64,000 nucleotides of DNA from Ferrimicrobium sp. (GCA_022690815.1 JALCZJ010000002.1:1-64000); one strand, 5' to 3'; counted from the stretch's first letter, positions 1 through 8,679 are shown. Notes: generated by a model from the sequence alone, not told the origin. Translations and numbers: made by a program.

Positions 1-76
1 GAACTCACAACAACACAACGAGCGAATCAGGTACCCCGAGCAACACCTGATGTAACCAAGACCCCATCCCTAGGCA

Positions 77-112
77 CACACCAATCCCCCTCCCTCGAGG
101 GGGATTGGTGTG
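77..112. terminator. Perfect 16-bp hairpin, likely terminator of the GDT1-type gene
   Basis: The two 16-nt arms (77-92 and 97-112) are exactly complementary around a 4-nt loop. The hairpin lies 25 bp beyond the stop codon of the minus-strand transporter. There is no clear T-tract on the minus side, so it may act as a structure-only or bidirectional terminator. Confidence 0.6.
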
Positions 113-137
113 TTGATGGGTCCAATCCACACCGTGG

Positions 138-707
138 CTACATGCCGATCCCGGCGAAGGAGAGGCCAGCAAGGATGAGGATGATGAGGCCAGCCAGTGT
201 GTAGAGCACGCGCTGCGAGAGGTGTTGGGTGAAGCGGGTGAGGGCGATGGCCGCCGTGAGCGAGATCCCCATCCCGAGCGTGGCGGCGAGCCCGACAAAG
301 ATCGGGGACCCAGTCGCTAGGGCAAAGCCTGCGGTCGTGGCCTGGGTGACGTCGCCAAGCTCGGCGAGGAAGAAAATCAGGAAGATCTTGGGCCAACTCG
401 TCGTGCGTTGGTCAGGTTTGGCGTCCTCGTCCTCGGTGCGGAAGGCTTTGATGAGCAACAGGACCCCGATCACCGTCAACACGATGCCGACCACCACGTG
501 AATCAGCGTCCCGCGCAGGATCAGTCGAATCGAGTTGGCGATGAACGCGACGAGAAAGGCCTCGATCCCGACTGCTGCGATGGCTGCTGACAAGGTGATA
601 ACGGGCCCATTACGTCGGCTGATCAGTACGGCGGCAACCATCGATTTGTCGGTGAGCTCGGCGGCGAGCGTGATGCCGAGGATGACGAGGAATTCGGTGA
701 TCGTCAT
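138..707 (-). CDS. GDT1/TMEM165 (UPF0016) family divalent cation transporter
   Basis: Integral membrane protein of 189 residues with about six hydrophobic segments in two homologous halves. Each half carries the acidic family signature: ELTDKS near residue 17 and ELGDVTQ near residue 116, matching the E-x-G-D-(K/R)-(T/S) motif that binds the cation. Members of this family export Mn2+ (or move Ca2+) across the cytoplasmic membrane. I start it at ATG 707; a TTG at 716 in the same frame is possible. It stands alone, with a strong hairpin beyond its stop and a structured leader upstream that may be a manganese riboswitch. Function as Mn2+ exporter is family knowledge; the exact ion is not shown by the sequence. 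Confidence 0.85.
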   Translation of the reverse strand: MTITEFLVILGITLAAELTDKSMVAAVLISRRNGPVITLSAAIAAVGIEAFLVAFIANSIRLILRGTLIHVVVGIVLTVIGVLLLIKAFRTEDEDAKPDQRTTSWPKIFLIFFLAELGDVTQATTAGFALATGSPIFVGLAATLGMGISLTAAIALTRFTQHLSQRVLYTLAGLIILILAGLSFAGIGM

Positions 708-719
708 GGCTGACAATCA

Positions 720-835
720 CCGAGGGGGTCGTTGTTGTACGGGGATGCATCGAGTACGGTCACAACTAAGAGCGTTGGTAAGCCGTCGGTCTTCTGACTT
801 GATGGATGCATGCGCTGCGCTCATCCTCCCTCTTT
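720..835 (-). promoter_or_regulatory. Possible yybP-ykoY (manganese) riboswitch leader
   Basis: Read on the minus strand, the leader of the GDT1-type gene begins with GAGGG (832-828) that can pair with CCCUC (726-722) next to the coding sequence. In between are an internal hairpin-prone GCGCAGCGC and an ACCGAC box, reminiscent of the GGGGAGUAGC and (A)CCGAC elements of the family. Transporters of this family are classic targets of that riboswitch. The match is by eye and incomplete: the first conserved box is degenerate. Confidence 0.3.
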
Positions 836-1514
836 GGCCTCAGTGACTGATCAAAGGGTCTTGATAACGATCGACTGCTGGGCAAATGGCTCTGTGTGGC
901 AGCGATGCTGATACGGTCATCAGCGTAGTGTGAGACCAGCGAGCTGTAGACACTCTGGGCTAGTGCCGCTATCGCCACGTGATTTCATCTTGACCCGATT
1001 TGTCCTTTGAAACTGGTCGTTGGCCTGAGGTAGCCAGAGGTATTGGTCAGATGTGCGCTTGGGTGATGCGTTCAGGAGGTCACGTCCCGTGGGCCAGTGG
1101 TTACTCATGACGTCGGACACAAACGGCTTGGTCATGCCGCAGCCAGGGGCGTCGCTGGGCGGTTGATGAATTGACCTTGGGGAGGTTGGCCTCGAGCACT
1201 TTTGTTGCAACAATGAGGAGGCCTGACCTTTGCGATCGGGGTGCGATGAGCGTCGGCCCGCTATCGTTTGCGACCCAATGCTGGCGCACGTTGTGTTCAA
1301 AGAGGGCTCAGCAAGCCGTCATGGGATATGCCTTCAGTGAGATCGGCGTTTACGCAGAGAACTAACATCGGCGAGCTGGGACTGACTGGCCTGAGGTCAC
1401 TCGATGGCCTGCTCAGTCAATGGATCGTCGGCAAAGCACGCTCCGTGGTTGGGTCGACACTGTCGTGGTTGGGCGCGAACGTAGTAGAGCTTAAGCGTGG
1501 TTGCGTTACTACGG
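836..1514. other. Intergenic stretch without a recognisable gene
   Basis: About 680 bp between the leader of the GDT1-type gene and tRNA-Leu. Short open frames exist on both strands, but none has a convincing ribosome-binding site, composition or recognisable protein family. I see no repeat or RNA structure that I can name. Confidence 0.4.
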
Positions 1515-1601
1515 TGGTGGGCGAGGGGGGACTTGAACCCCCACGAGGTTGCCCTCACAGGAACCTGAATCCTGCGCGTCTACCAATTCCGCCACTCGCC
1601 C
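1515..1601 (-). tRNA. tRNA-Leu (anticodon CAG)
   Basis: On the minus strand a complete class II tRNA folds: acceptor GGGCGAG pairs with CUCGCCC, the D arm holds UUGGUAGACGC, and the anticodon loop is UUCAGGU with anticodon CAG. There is a long variable arm and a GUUCAAGUC T loop. The 3' CCA is encoded (1515-1517). In Mycobacterium a tRNA-Leu gene also lies beside fhaA, so this is shared synteny. Confidence 0.97.
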
Positions 1602-1635
1602 GGAGCTCTCATCCTATCGTGGATACGAGCCATCT

Positions 1636-1643
1636 GCTATACT
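1636..1643 (+). promoter_or_regulatory. Extended -10 promoter of the fhaA-pknB operon
   Basis: TGCTATACT is an extended -10 box (TGn directly before TATACT). It would start transcription near 1650, about 57 nt before the GTG proposed as the fhaA start. No good -35 is visible, as is common with extended -10 promoters. Confidence 0.45.
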
Positions 1644-1706
1644 CCTTGAGTTATCCCGGTGAAAAGAAGGCTGGTTTCATCGATTCCTGGTTATAGTGCT
1701 AGTGGA

Positions 1707-2366
1707 GTGGGTCTCGAATCGTTCGAACGTAAGATCGCGGCTGTGGTGGAGTCAATCTTTGCCAAGGGAAGTCCGCGGGGAATTGAACCAGCTGAGCTGG
1801 GTCGTAGACTCGTGCGCGAGATCGAACGATCCAGTCGTGTCGGCGTGCGATCAAGCGTCGCCCCCAACGTCCTTACTGTTGGGTTATCCGTCGAGGACTT
1901 ACGCGAGTTGAGTCCCCTACGCAATCGGGTGGAGAGCGAGCTGCGCGTGCTGGCCCAAGAGACCGTCGAGGGGGGTGACTACGAACTCCTTGGGCCGATC
2001 GATCTCCAGCTGATCGAAGACCCTGAGCTCAAGTCCGGGACGTTCTACATCGATTGCACATTTCGTGAGGAGCGTGGCTTTGGTGATCGGTGGGCGGTCG
2101 TGATGCCCGATGGCACGCCGGTCAAGCTCACGATCGGAACGCATGTCATCGGAAGGCTTGCGGGATCAGATATTTTTGTCGATGATCCTAGGGTCTCACG
2201 ACGGCAGGCAGAAATTGTGGTCGACGAGGGCAGCATTACCGTCTTCGATTTAGGGTCTACGAACGGCACTTTTGTCAATGGCGCAAAGATTTCGAGGCCG
2301 ACGGAGTTGAACCAAGGTGATGTCGTGACGGTCGGGACGACGGATCTCTCGGTACGCAAGGGTTAA
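1707..2366 (+). CDS. fhaA: FhaA-type FHA-domain protein (DUF3662 + FHA)
   Basis: The N-terminal part (about residues 1-125) matches the DUF3662 domain of actinobacterial FhaA, beginning GLESFERK and continuing through the EIERSSRVG region. A forkhead-associated domain follows (about 140-212) with its phosphothreonine-binding signatures GRLAGSD, SRRQAE and GSTNGTFVNG. FhaA binds phosphorylated partners of Ser/Thr kinases and in mycobacteria helps regulate late peptidoglycan synthesis. I choose GTG 1707 because homologues begin at this residue; the frame stays open to GTG 1659. First gene of a tightly packed operon with fhaB, pstP, pbpA and pknB. Confidence 0.9.
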   Translation: MGLESFERKIAAVVESIFAKGSPRGIEPAELGRRLVREIERSSRVGVRSSVAPNVLTVGLSVEDLRELSPLRNRVESELRVLAQETVEGGDYELLGPIDLQLIEDPELKSGTFYIDCTFREERGFGDRWAVVMPDGTPVKLTIGTHVIGRLAGSDIFVDDPRVSRRQAEIVVDEGSITVFDLGSTNGTFVNGAKISRPTELNQGDVVTVGTTDLSVRKG

Positions 2367-2369
2367 TCG

Positions 2370-2858
2370 ATGCCGCTTCTGTTATTGAGCGCGTTAAAGT
2401 ACGTGCTGATCGCCCTCATCTGGTTGTTTTTTCTCTTTGCCATGCGTGCGGTATGGCGAGAGACGAGGCGTCAGGCACGGACCACCGTCGCAACAAACCT
2501 CGTGTCCGTACCCATGAATGAACCAGTTTCCAAGCCCGTGAGTGTCGGCACCCATACCGATAAAACCTCAGGTAAGCTCCTCGTTTTAGAGGGGCCCTAT
2601 GCCGGCCGTTCGTTCGTCTTCGAGACCCCGTCGGTGGTTGGACGCGACAAGGCGTGTTCGATCGCATTGGCTGAGGATAGTTTTGTGTCCCAACGTCATG
2701 CAGAGATTTATCTCGATCGTCGGCACTTGGTCGTTGCTGACCTGGGTTCAAGGAACGGAACGTTCGTCAACGGCGACTTGCTCGAAGCTCCGATGCGAGT
2801 CACGAAGGGCGATGTGATCCAGCTCGGCAAAACGGCGATGAAGGTCGTTGCCAAGTGA
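2370..2858 (+). CDS. fhaB: FhaB-type membrane-anchored FHA-domain protein
   Basis: Protein of 162 residues: one N-terminal transmembrane helix (about 3-27), a basic linker, then a single FHA domain (about 72-155) with VGRDKAC, SQRHAEIY and GSRNGTFVNG. These are the conserved phosphopeptide-binding loops. It starts 3 nt after the fhaA stop and its stop overlaps the pstP start by 4 nt, so the genes are translationally coupled. Known homologues (FhaB/FipA) are substrates of PknA/PknB and link kinase signalling to the divisome. Confidence 0.9.
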   Translation: MPLLLLSALKYVLIALIWLFFLFAMRAVWRETRRQARTTVATNLVSVPMNEPVSKPVSVGTHTDKTSGKLLVLEGPYAGRSFVFETPSVVGRDKACSIALAEDSFVSQRHAEIYLDRRHLVVADLGSRNGTFVNGDLLEAPMRVTKGDVIQLGKTAMKVVAK

Positions 2859-4033
2859 ACGTGACCTACGCTGCGGCGACCGATACCGGCAGGGTACGTG
2901 CCCAGAATCAGGATCGTTTGTTTGCGGATGGCTCCGTCTTCATCGTTGCTGATGGCATGGGCGGCCATGCTGGCGGTAACGTTGCCGCTGAGGTAGCCGT
3001 TTCTGAGACGGTGGCTTCATTGAAGGCTGGGGACCACCCAGAGGTAGCAATCGATAACGCGAACCGATCGATCCTCGATCGCGCCCAACATGAGGTAGCG
3101 CTCGAGGGTATGGGCACGACGTTGACGATGGCGTTGGTCAATGCCGAGGAGTCGCGGGCGGACATCTTCAATGTGGGGGATTCTCGTGCCTACCTGCTAC
3201 GCGATGGTGAACTCACCCAACTTACGAACGACCATACGTTTGTCCAGGAGTTGGTGGATGCTGGCTCGATCACCCGCGAGCAGGCGATGACCCATCGGGC
3301 TCGACACGTGCTGACGAGGGTGCTCGGCGTTGCCCTCGATGTCTCGCCTGACCACTTTCAGGTGCCGTTACAAGCTGGCGACGTCGTGCTTTTGTGTTCG
3401 GATGGCCTGATCAACGAGGTTTCCAACGATGAGATCGCTCGTGTGCTTGCAACCCAGAACCCCGAGGAAGCTGTCGACGCCCTCATACGCTCTGCCAATC
3501 AGCATGGAGGAAACGACAATATCACGGTCGTTGTCGTCAAGATCGATACACCCGGGCGTGGAGCAGTGCGATTAGAGGAACATTACCAAGAGCCGATGGA
3601 GGCTCCCCAGGTGGTTCCGGTCGGGGAACGAGCACTCAAGACCAACCGGATTCCATCACCGTTGCCAAACAGCATGACCCAACGTTCGGCGATCTCTCGT
3701 CCGCTGGTGAGAGCCGCGCTATTCCTCATCCTGCTGATTGTGTTTGCAGGTGTCGTCGTGTTTGCCATCGATCTCTATGTCCAGCACTCCTACTTTGTAA
3801 CAGCATTGGATAATCGCGTTGCGATCTATCAGGGTCGGCAAGGAGGCGTGCTATGGTTCAGTCCCCATGTCGTCGACCTCACCAACATTCGTCTTGATCG
3901 GCTTGCCGAGGGCGTTCGGTCACAGATCCTTCACGGCATCAGCGAGGGGTCTCTCTCACAGGCAAAGCAGTTCGTGCATAATGCGACCCAACAGTTCTCA
4001 TCCACCACCATCGCCTATGGAGGTGCGCTATGA
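2855..4033 (+). CDS. pstP: PP2C-family Ser/Thr protein phosphatase
   Basis: Metal-dependent phosphatase of 392 residues. The catalytic domain (about 1-240) has the PP2C motifs that coordinate two Mn2+/Mg2+: an early D20, ADGMGGH around D33, GDSRAYL, CSDGL and GGNDNIT. A transmembrane helix near 285-308 is followed by an extracytoplasmic tail. PstP dephosphorylates the cognate kinases and FHA proteins, acting at the inner face of the membrane. It starts with GTG overlapping the fhaB stop, and its own stop overlaps pbpA (ATGA). In Mycobacterium rodA lies between pstP and pbpA; here it is absent. Confidence 0.95.
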   Translation: MNVTYAAATDTGRVRAQNQDRLFADGSVFIVADGMGGHAGGNVAAEVAVSETVASLKAGDHPEVAIDNANRSILDRAQHEVALEGMGTTLTMALVNAEESRADIFNVGDSRAYLLRDGELTQLTNDHTFVQELVDAGSITREQAMTHRARHVLTRVLGVALDVSPDHFQVPLQAGDVVLLCSDGLINEVSNDEIARVLATQNPEEAVDALIRSANQHGGNDNITVVVVKIDTPGRGAVRLEEHYQEPMEAPQVVPVGERALKTNRIPSPLPNSMTQRSAISRPLVRAALFLILLIVFAGVVVFAIDLYVQHSYFVTALDNRVAIYQGRQGGVLWFSPHVVDLTNIRLDRLAEGVRSQILHGISEGSLSQAKQFVHNATQQFSSTTIAYGGAL

Positions 4034-5502
4034 GACGCAGGATTACCTTTGTCGGGGCTCTTTTCCTCTTGATCTTTGCGATCCTTTTCCTCCAGCTCAA
4101 CGACCTTCAAATCGTGAAGGCCAGTAGCCTCTCTGATGCACCTGGCAATTATTCAGCCATCATCAAAGCATTTTCAACGCCCCGAGGGGAGATCCTCACG
4201 GCTAATGGCCAGGTGATGGCGATGTCGGTTCCATCGAGTTCGCAATACAAATACCAGCGTGTCTATCCCCATGGGTCTCTGTACTCGGATGTAACCGGTT
4301 ACTATTCACTGATTTATGGAACCTCTGGCCTCGAGTACGAGTACAACCAATATCTTGAGGGCAAAGTCGCAACACCAAGCTCATTTTCGCAACTGCTCTC
4401 GAAAAGTTATACGACGGATTCGCTGGTAACGACTATCGACTCGAACCTGCAAGCGACTGCTTACAAGGCCCTCGGTGCGCTCAAGGGCGCGGTGGTTGCG
4501 CTCAATCCGAAGACGGGAGCAGTCCTCGCTATGGCGTCGAACCCGACGTACAATCCGGCGCCCCTCGCCTCCCCAAGTGGCACGGTGGAGGAGGATGCTT
4601 GGAAGAGTTACAACGCGAACCCTGAGCAGCCGCTCTTGAACCGGGCAATCTCACGGGCCTATCCTCCTGGATCAACCTTCAAGATCGTGACAACCTCTGC
4701 GATCTTCGATCACGATCCGAAGTTAGCGAGGGTTAACTTCCCACCCGTGGCCACGATCGCGCTTCCCGAAACGACCCATCACCTGCATAACTACGCTTAC
4801 GAAGTGTGCGGTGGGGAGTTGCCCGCGTTGTTGGCAGTCTCCTGTGACACCGGCTTTGCCCAGATTGGATTGCGCCTTGGTGCGTCGAACCTGCATTCCG
4901 AGGCTGAGAATTTCGGCTTCAACCAGGTGCCCCCGATCGATTTACCTGGTGCCGCCGCATCAACCTTTCCACCGACCTCGTTCTTCTCGCAGAATCTTCC
5001 CCAACTCGCGTTTTCGGCCATCGGCCAGGGTGATGACCAGGCGACGGCGCTCCAAATGGCGCTGGTGGGTGCCGGTATCGCCAATGACGGCTCCATCATG
5101 GCCCCTCACCTGCTTTCACGGATCATCTCAAGTCAAGACTCCACGGTCTTGTCGTACCAGCCAAAGGTTTGGAAGGTGGCTACGTCCCCATCGACGGCGG
5201 CAAAAGTCGCACAGCTCATGGTCGGTGTCGTGAAGAACGGTACCGCCACAGGGATCGCCCTTCCTGGTATCGAGATCGCTGCCAAGACCGGAACGGCGCA
5301 GACGACCTTGACCCGGCACTCGAATATTGTCGGCCAATCCGATAACTGGATGGTGGCATTCGCTCCGGTGCAAGATCCAAAGATCGCCATCGCGGTGGTT
5401 GTCCCCAAACAGGCGGGCCTCTCGGCCAACCCCACCGGGGCACAATACGCAGGCCCAGTCGTTAAGGCGATGATTGCAGCAGCGTTAGGAGTCAAACCGT
5501 GA
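4030..5502 (+). CDS. pbpA: Class B penicillin-binding protein (PbpA-type transpeptidase)
   Basis: 490 residues, with an N-terminal transmembrane anchor (about 6-26) and a penicillin-binding transpeptidase domain outside the membrane. Active-site motifs are present in order: STFK with nucleophile S215 and K218, SCD near residue 271 (in place of SxN), and KTG at 419-421. The enzyme cross-links peptidoglycan and is the target of beta-lactams. It overlaps pstP by 4 nt and precedes pknB by 12 nt. In related clusters PbpA partners a SEDS glycosyltransferase (RodA) encoded next to it; no such gene is here, so the partner must be elsewhere. Confidence 0.95.
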   Translation: MRRRITFVGALFLLIFAILFLQLNDLQIVKASSLSDAPGNYSAIIKAFSTPRGEILTANGQVMAMSVPSSSQYKYQRVYPHGSLYSDVTGYYSLIYGTSGLEYEYNQYLEGKVATPSSFSQLLSKSYTTDSLVTTIDSNLQATAYKALGALKGAVVALNPKTGAVLAMASNPTYNPAPLASPSGTVEEDAWKSYNANPEQPLLNRAISRAYPPGSTFKIVTTSAIFDHDPKLARVNFPPVATIALPETTHHLHNYAYEVCGGELPALLAVSCDTGFAQIGLRLGASNLHSEAENFGFNQVPPIDLPGAAASTFPPTSFFSQNLPQLAFSAIGQGDDQATALQMALVGAGIANDGSIMAPHLLSRIISSQDSTVLSYQPKVWKVATSPSTAAKVAQLMVGVVKNGTATGIALPGIEIAAKTGTAQTTLTRHSNIVGQSDNWMVAFAPVQDPKIAIAVVVPKQAGLSANPTGAQYAGPVVKAMIAAALGVKP

Positions 5503-5514
5503 AAGCTGGCTTAG

Positions 5515-7485
5515 ATGACTGAAAACCCACAGGGTCAAACCTTCGGGACTCGCTACCGTCCTGAACGACTCATCGCTCGAGGCGGTATGGCCGATGTGTA
5601 TGAGGCGCGAGACCTTCTATTGGACCGGCTCGTGGCGCTCAAGGTACTTTTCCCTGAGCTCTCGACGAACCCAACCTTCGTGGAGCGCTTTCGGCGTGAG
5701 GCGCAGTCGGCTGCCGCCCTATCGCACCCAAATATCGTGTCGGTGTATGACTGGGGGCCAGCAAACTCGACATACTTCATCGCAATGGAGCTCGTGACAG
5801 GCTCAACGCTTGCCGATGTAATCCGAGAGTCTGGTATGGTCGCTCCAGGACGTGCGGCCGTTATCGGAGCAGACGTTGCATTGGCGCTCGCTTTTGCCCA
5901 TCGACATGGGGTTGTGCATCGCGATATCAAGCCGTCGAACGTGCTGCTCACCGAGGATGGGATGGTCAAAGTCGCAGACTTCGGGATTGCGCGGGCGGTG
6001 ACTAACGATGAGGACCTCACCCAGACTGGGGCCGTGCTCGGCACTGCCACCTACATCTCGCCAGAGCAGGCTCGCGGGGAGGATCTCGATGGACGAAGCG
6101 ACGTCTACTCGCTCGGCATCGTGCTCTACGAGATGCTCACCGGTACCGCCCCGTTCCTCGCTGAGACCCCGATCGCCGTTGCCTACAAACACGTCACTGA
6201 GCGACCCGCAGCTCCGCGTTCGGTCAACCCTGCCATCCCGCCGGCCCTCGAGACGATCGTGTTGAAATGCCTCCAGAAGGATCGTGTCAATCGATACAGT
6301 GATGCCGGTGAACTTCGCTCTGATCTGCTCCGTTTTCTCGATGATCGCCCCATTCATGCCGGGACGGTCGAGATGGCAAGTGTTGTGGCCGCCGACGCCA
6401 CCATCGTCGCCAAGCCGGTGACCAACACCGGGCCACGGACACAGTTCATCACGGCGATCGAATCCACCTCGTCGATTCCGGTGGTGAGCGCACCCCCGAC
6501 CAAACGGCGCCACCGCGTATGGCCATGGGTCCTGCTCGTGATCGTGATCCTCCTCTTGGCGGGTGCAGGTGTTCTCTTTGGCAAGCGACTGCTTGCCTCG
6601 CAGGCTAAACCCAAACCGACAACGGTCGCCAGCGTCTTGGTACCGAACGTAACGGGAGCTGGTGAGCAAGGCGCCACCTCGGCGTTGAGCCGAGCTGGTT
6701 TGCAGTCAAATGTCGAGTTCAGGAATTCGTCTCAGTCATCGGGTACCGTCATCGGCGAGTCACCTCGGGGTGGATCACATGCCAAGAAGGGCTCAACGGT
6801 GACGCTGGTCGTCTCCAGTGGCCCTTCGGCAGTAACGGTACCGGACGTCAAAGGGCAGTCGTCGTCGAATGCGGAGTCGACGTTGCTCGCTAAAGGGTTC
6901 AACGTCTCGACCAACTACAAGCACGCATCGGCCTCGCAAGGCACCGTTATTGGCGAATCACCTAGTGCTGGTCAGTCGGTCGCGAAGGGCTCAACGGTTA
7001 TCTTGACGGTCTCAAGCGGGCCATCGCAGTTGACCGTACCCAACGTCGCCGGTGAGAGCGTTGCCACAGCGTCGAACAAACTTGGTGCAGATGGGCTACA
7101 GGTGGGTACCGTCACCTATCAGGCCAGCTCCACCGTCGCTAACGGGGATGTAATATCGACCTCTCCCACGTCTGGGTCACAGGTTGCTCCCAATAGCTCG
7201 GTGAATTTGATCGTCTCGTCGGGGAGCACCACTGCTGTTCCCAATGTCGCTGGAGACACGGTGTCGGCGGCCACGACCGCACTACAGAATGCCGGGTTTA
7301 CGGTCGCTTCGCAGAACCAATACCAGTCCAGTTCGACGGTCGCCAGTGGCGACGTCATTGGGACGACCCCTGCCGCTGGGACACAGGAGCCAGCCGGTAC
7401 CTCGATCACCCTAACGGTCTCGAGCGGTTCGTCCCCGAGCGGTCCGAGCGCGCCAGGCTCCGGATCACCACCAGCCGCAGGTTAG
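5515..7485 (+). CDS. pknB: Ser/Thr protein kinase PknB with four PASTA domains
   Basis: 656 residues. Cytoplasmic kinase domain (about 12-275) with glycine-rich loop RGGMADVY, VALKV lysine, HRDIKPSN with catalytic D137, DFGIAR and the SPEQA activation segment end. A juxtamembrane linker, one transmembrane helix (about 336-357), then four extracellular PASTA repeats (from about 376), each ending in a VSSG-type strand, and a Gly/Ser/Pro-rich tail. PASTA domains bind muropeptides or lipid II, so the kinase senses cell-wall state and phosphorylates FHA and division proteins. Last gene of the operon. PknA, usually beside PknB, is missing here. Confidence 0.97.
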   Translation: MTENPQGQTFGTRYRPERLIARGGMADVYEARDLLLDRLVALKVLFPELSTNPTFVERFRREAQSAAALSHPNIVSVYDWGPANSTYFIAMELVTGSTLADVIRESGMVAPGRAAVIGADVALALAFAHRHGVVHRDIKPSNVLLTEDGMVKVADFGIARAVTNDEDLTQTGAVLGTATYISPEQARGEDLDGRSDVYSLGIVLYEMLTGTAPFLAETPIAVAYKHVTERPAAPRSVNPAIPPALETIVLKCLQKDRVNRYSDAGELRSDLLRFLDDRPIHAGTVEMASVVAADATIVAKPVTNTGPRTQFITAIESTSSIPVVSAPPTKRRHRVWPWVLLVIVILLLAGAGVLFGKRLLASQAKPKPTTVASVLVPNVTGAGEQGATSALSRAGLQSNVEFRNSSQSSGTVIGESPRGGSHAKKGSTVTLVVSSGPSAVTVPDVKGQSSSNAESTLLAKGFNVSTNYKHASASQGTVIGESPSAGQSVAKGSTVILTVSSGPSQLTVPNVAGESVATASNKLGADGLQVGTVTYQASSTVANGDVISTSPTSGSQVAPNSSVNLIVSSGSTTAVPNVAGDTVSAATTALQNAGFTVASQNQYQSSSTVASGDVIGTTPAAGTQEPAGTSITLTVSSGSSPSGPSAPGSGSPPAAG

Positions 7486-7582
7486 TCAATCCCTGCCGCC
7501 CTCAACGGCTTGAAGTTGGTCACAAGTCGTTGGGCGCGAAGTGCTCGATTATGAGTAGCTGGTAGAGAATGGTCGCCCGGGG

Positions 7583-8161
7583 TTATTGATCGAGGAAGTT
7601 GCCGATCATGCGTAGTCCATCGTCCGAGAGGATGGACTCAGGGTGGAACTGGACACCCTCGATAGGGAGCGATCGATGGCGTAGCCCCATGATGACCCCG
7701 TCGTTGGTGCGACTCGTGACAAGTAGGTCCTCGGGAACGGTTGTGGGATCGACAACCAACGAGTGATAACGGGTGACGGTTACATGGGGGGCCAGTCCCC
7801 GGTAGACGCCAGCCCCGTCGTGGGTGATTACTGACGTTCTCCCATGCATCACCGTCCTGGCCCGGATGACGTTGGCACCAAAAAACTCACCTATGAGTTG
7901 GTGCCCTAAGCAGACGCCGAGTATTGGGGTGTCTGGCCGGCTGTTGAGGACGGCGATACCACCGAGTGATGTGGAGGGTTGTCCCGGTCCAGGTGAGATG
8001 ATGATCGCGTCTGGCGAACCGATCAAGCTGGGATCTCGGGCGATCAAATCCTGTCTGATCACCCTAGGGCTCCCCCCTAGCTCACCAACGTATTGGGCGA
8101 GATTGTAGACGAACGAATCGAAGTTGTCGATGACGAGGACGTTGTGGAGCATCCCCACCAT
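7583..8161 (-). CDS. trpG: Class I glutamine amidotransferase, anthranilate/aminodeoxychorismate synthase component II
   Basis: 192-residue glutaminase of the TrpG/PabA family: IDNFDSF near the start, PGPGQP oxyanion region, nucleophile elbow GVCLGHQ, and FHPESI holding the catalytic His and Glu. It supplies ammonia to a chorismate-using partner for tryptophan or folate synthesis; the partner is not in this window, so TrpG versus PabA cannot be settled. I prefer ATG 8161 (alternative 8152) because a TANNNT -10 box sits 7 nt upstream with no Shine-Dalgarno, a leaderless layout. The open frame extends further upstream, but that would overlap crgA. Adjacent to crgA and convergent with pknB, as in the mycobacterial locus except for pknB orientation. 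Confidence 0.9.
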   Translation of the reverse strand: MVGMLHNVLVIDNFDSFVYNLAQYVGELGGSPRVIRQDLIARDPSLIGSPDAIIISPGPGQPSTSLGGIAVLNSRPDTPILGVCLGHQLIGEFFGANVIRARTVMHGRTSVITHDGAGVYRGLAPHVTVTRYHSLVVDPTTVPEDLLVTSRTNDGVIMGLRHRSLPIEGVQFHPESILSDDGLRMIGNFLDQ

Positions 8162-8180
8162 CGTAGCTACACTAGGAGGC
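8162..8180. promoter_or_regulatory. Overlapping divergent -10 boxes for trpG and crgA
   Basis: Only 19 bp separate the two start codons. TACACT (8168-8173) reads toward crgA and TAGTGT (8174-8169 on the minus strand) toward trpG. Each is exactly 7 nt from its start codon, which predicts leaderless transcripts on both sides from one shared melted region. The AGGAGG at 8174-8179 is too close (1 nt) to GTG 8181 to serve as a good ribosome site. Confidence 0.5.
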
Positions 8181-8426
8181 GTGGCTCGCCAGAAAAAGTC
8201 AAAGCACCCCCAGGGAGGCCGGTATACGCCACCGAAACCTCGGCCCGAGGAGTCCAAGAGCAACCTGATCTATCTGATCCTGTTTATCGGGTTGGGGCTC
8301 GCGGGTGCGTTGATGATCATCCTCAACTTTTTGTTGGTGCTGCCGGGATCGCAAAGTGGCTGGTACACCATCGGAGGTTTGGTGCTGCTGGCAGGCTGTT
8401 TCTACGCAGCGACAAAATATCATTGA
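8181..8426 (+). CDS. crgA: CrgA-like cell division membrane protein
   Basis: Small protein of 81 residues with a basic, Pro/Lys-rich N-terminus and two transmembrane helices (about 30-51 and 60-78) joined by a short loop containing a Trp-Tyr pair. Size, topology and neighbourhood fit CrgA, an actinobacterial septum protein that interacts with FtsZ, FtsQ, FtsI and PBPs. GTG 8181 is chosen as start from length and the -10 box 7 nt upstream; an in-frame TTG at 8124 would give an unlikely extension. The sequence is divergent, so context carries much of the call. Confidence 0.8.
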   Translation: MARQKKSKHPQGGRYTPPKPRPEESKSNLIYLILFIGLGLAGALMIILNFLLVLPGSQSGWYTIGGLVLLAGCFYAATKYH

Positions 8427-8565
8427 CGGGGCATACGCAGTGATATCGACTATCCATGTCCCTCAACGGTTGGGATGCGAAAACACGATGATGGTTGTGT
8501 ACCTCGCGTTATTCGGATCTCGCGCCACTAACTGGGTTCGTCTCAACAGTGGAAGGACGAGCGAA

Positions 8566-8598
8566 CGAGGGGTGCTTGGCAATTGCGGGCGCCCCTCG
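8566..8598. terminator. Hairpin downstream of crgA
   Basis: Arms 8566-8575 and 8589-8598 form a 10-bp stem with one G-T wobble, rich in G-C. It lies between the ends of crgA (+) and the thiolase gene (-), so it may end transcription from either side. No T-tract follows. Confidence 0.4.
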
Positions 8599-8679
8599 GT
8601 CGCCGTGGCGCGTTAAAAGTTGTAGCGGCCATGGGCCGACAAAATACGTCGACACATCAGCCTTGTGCTTGGTCGCCGG

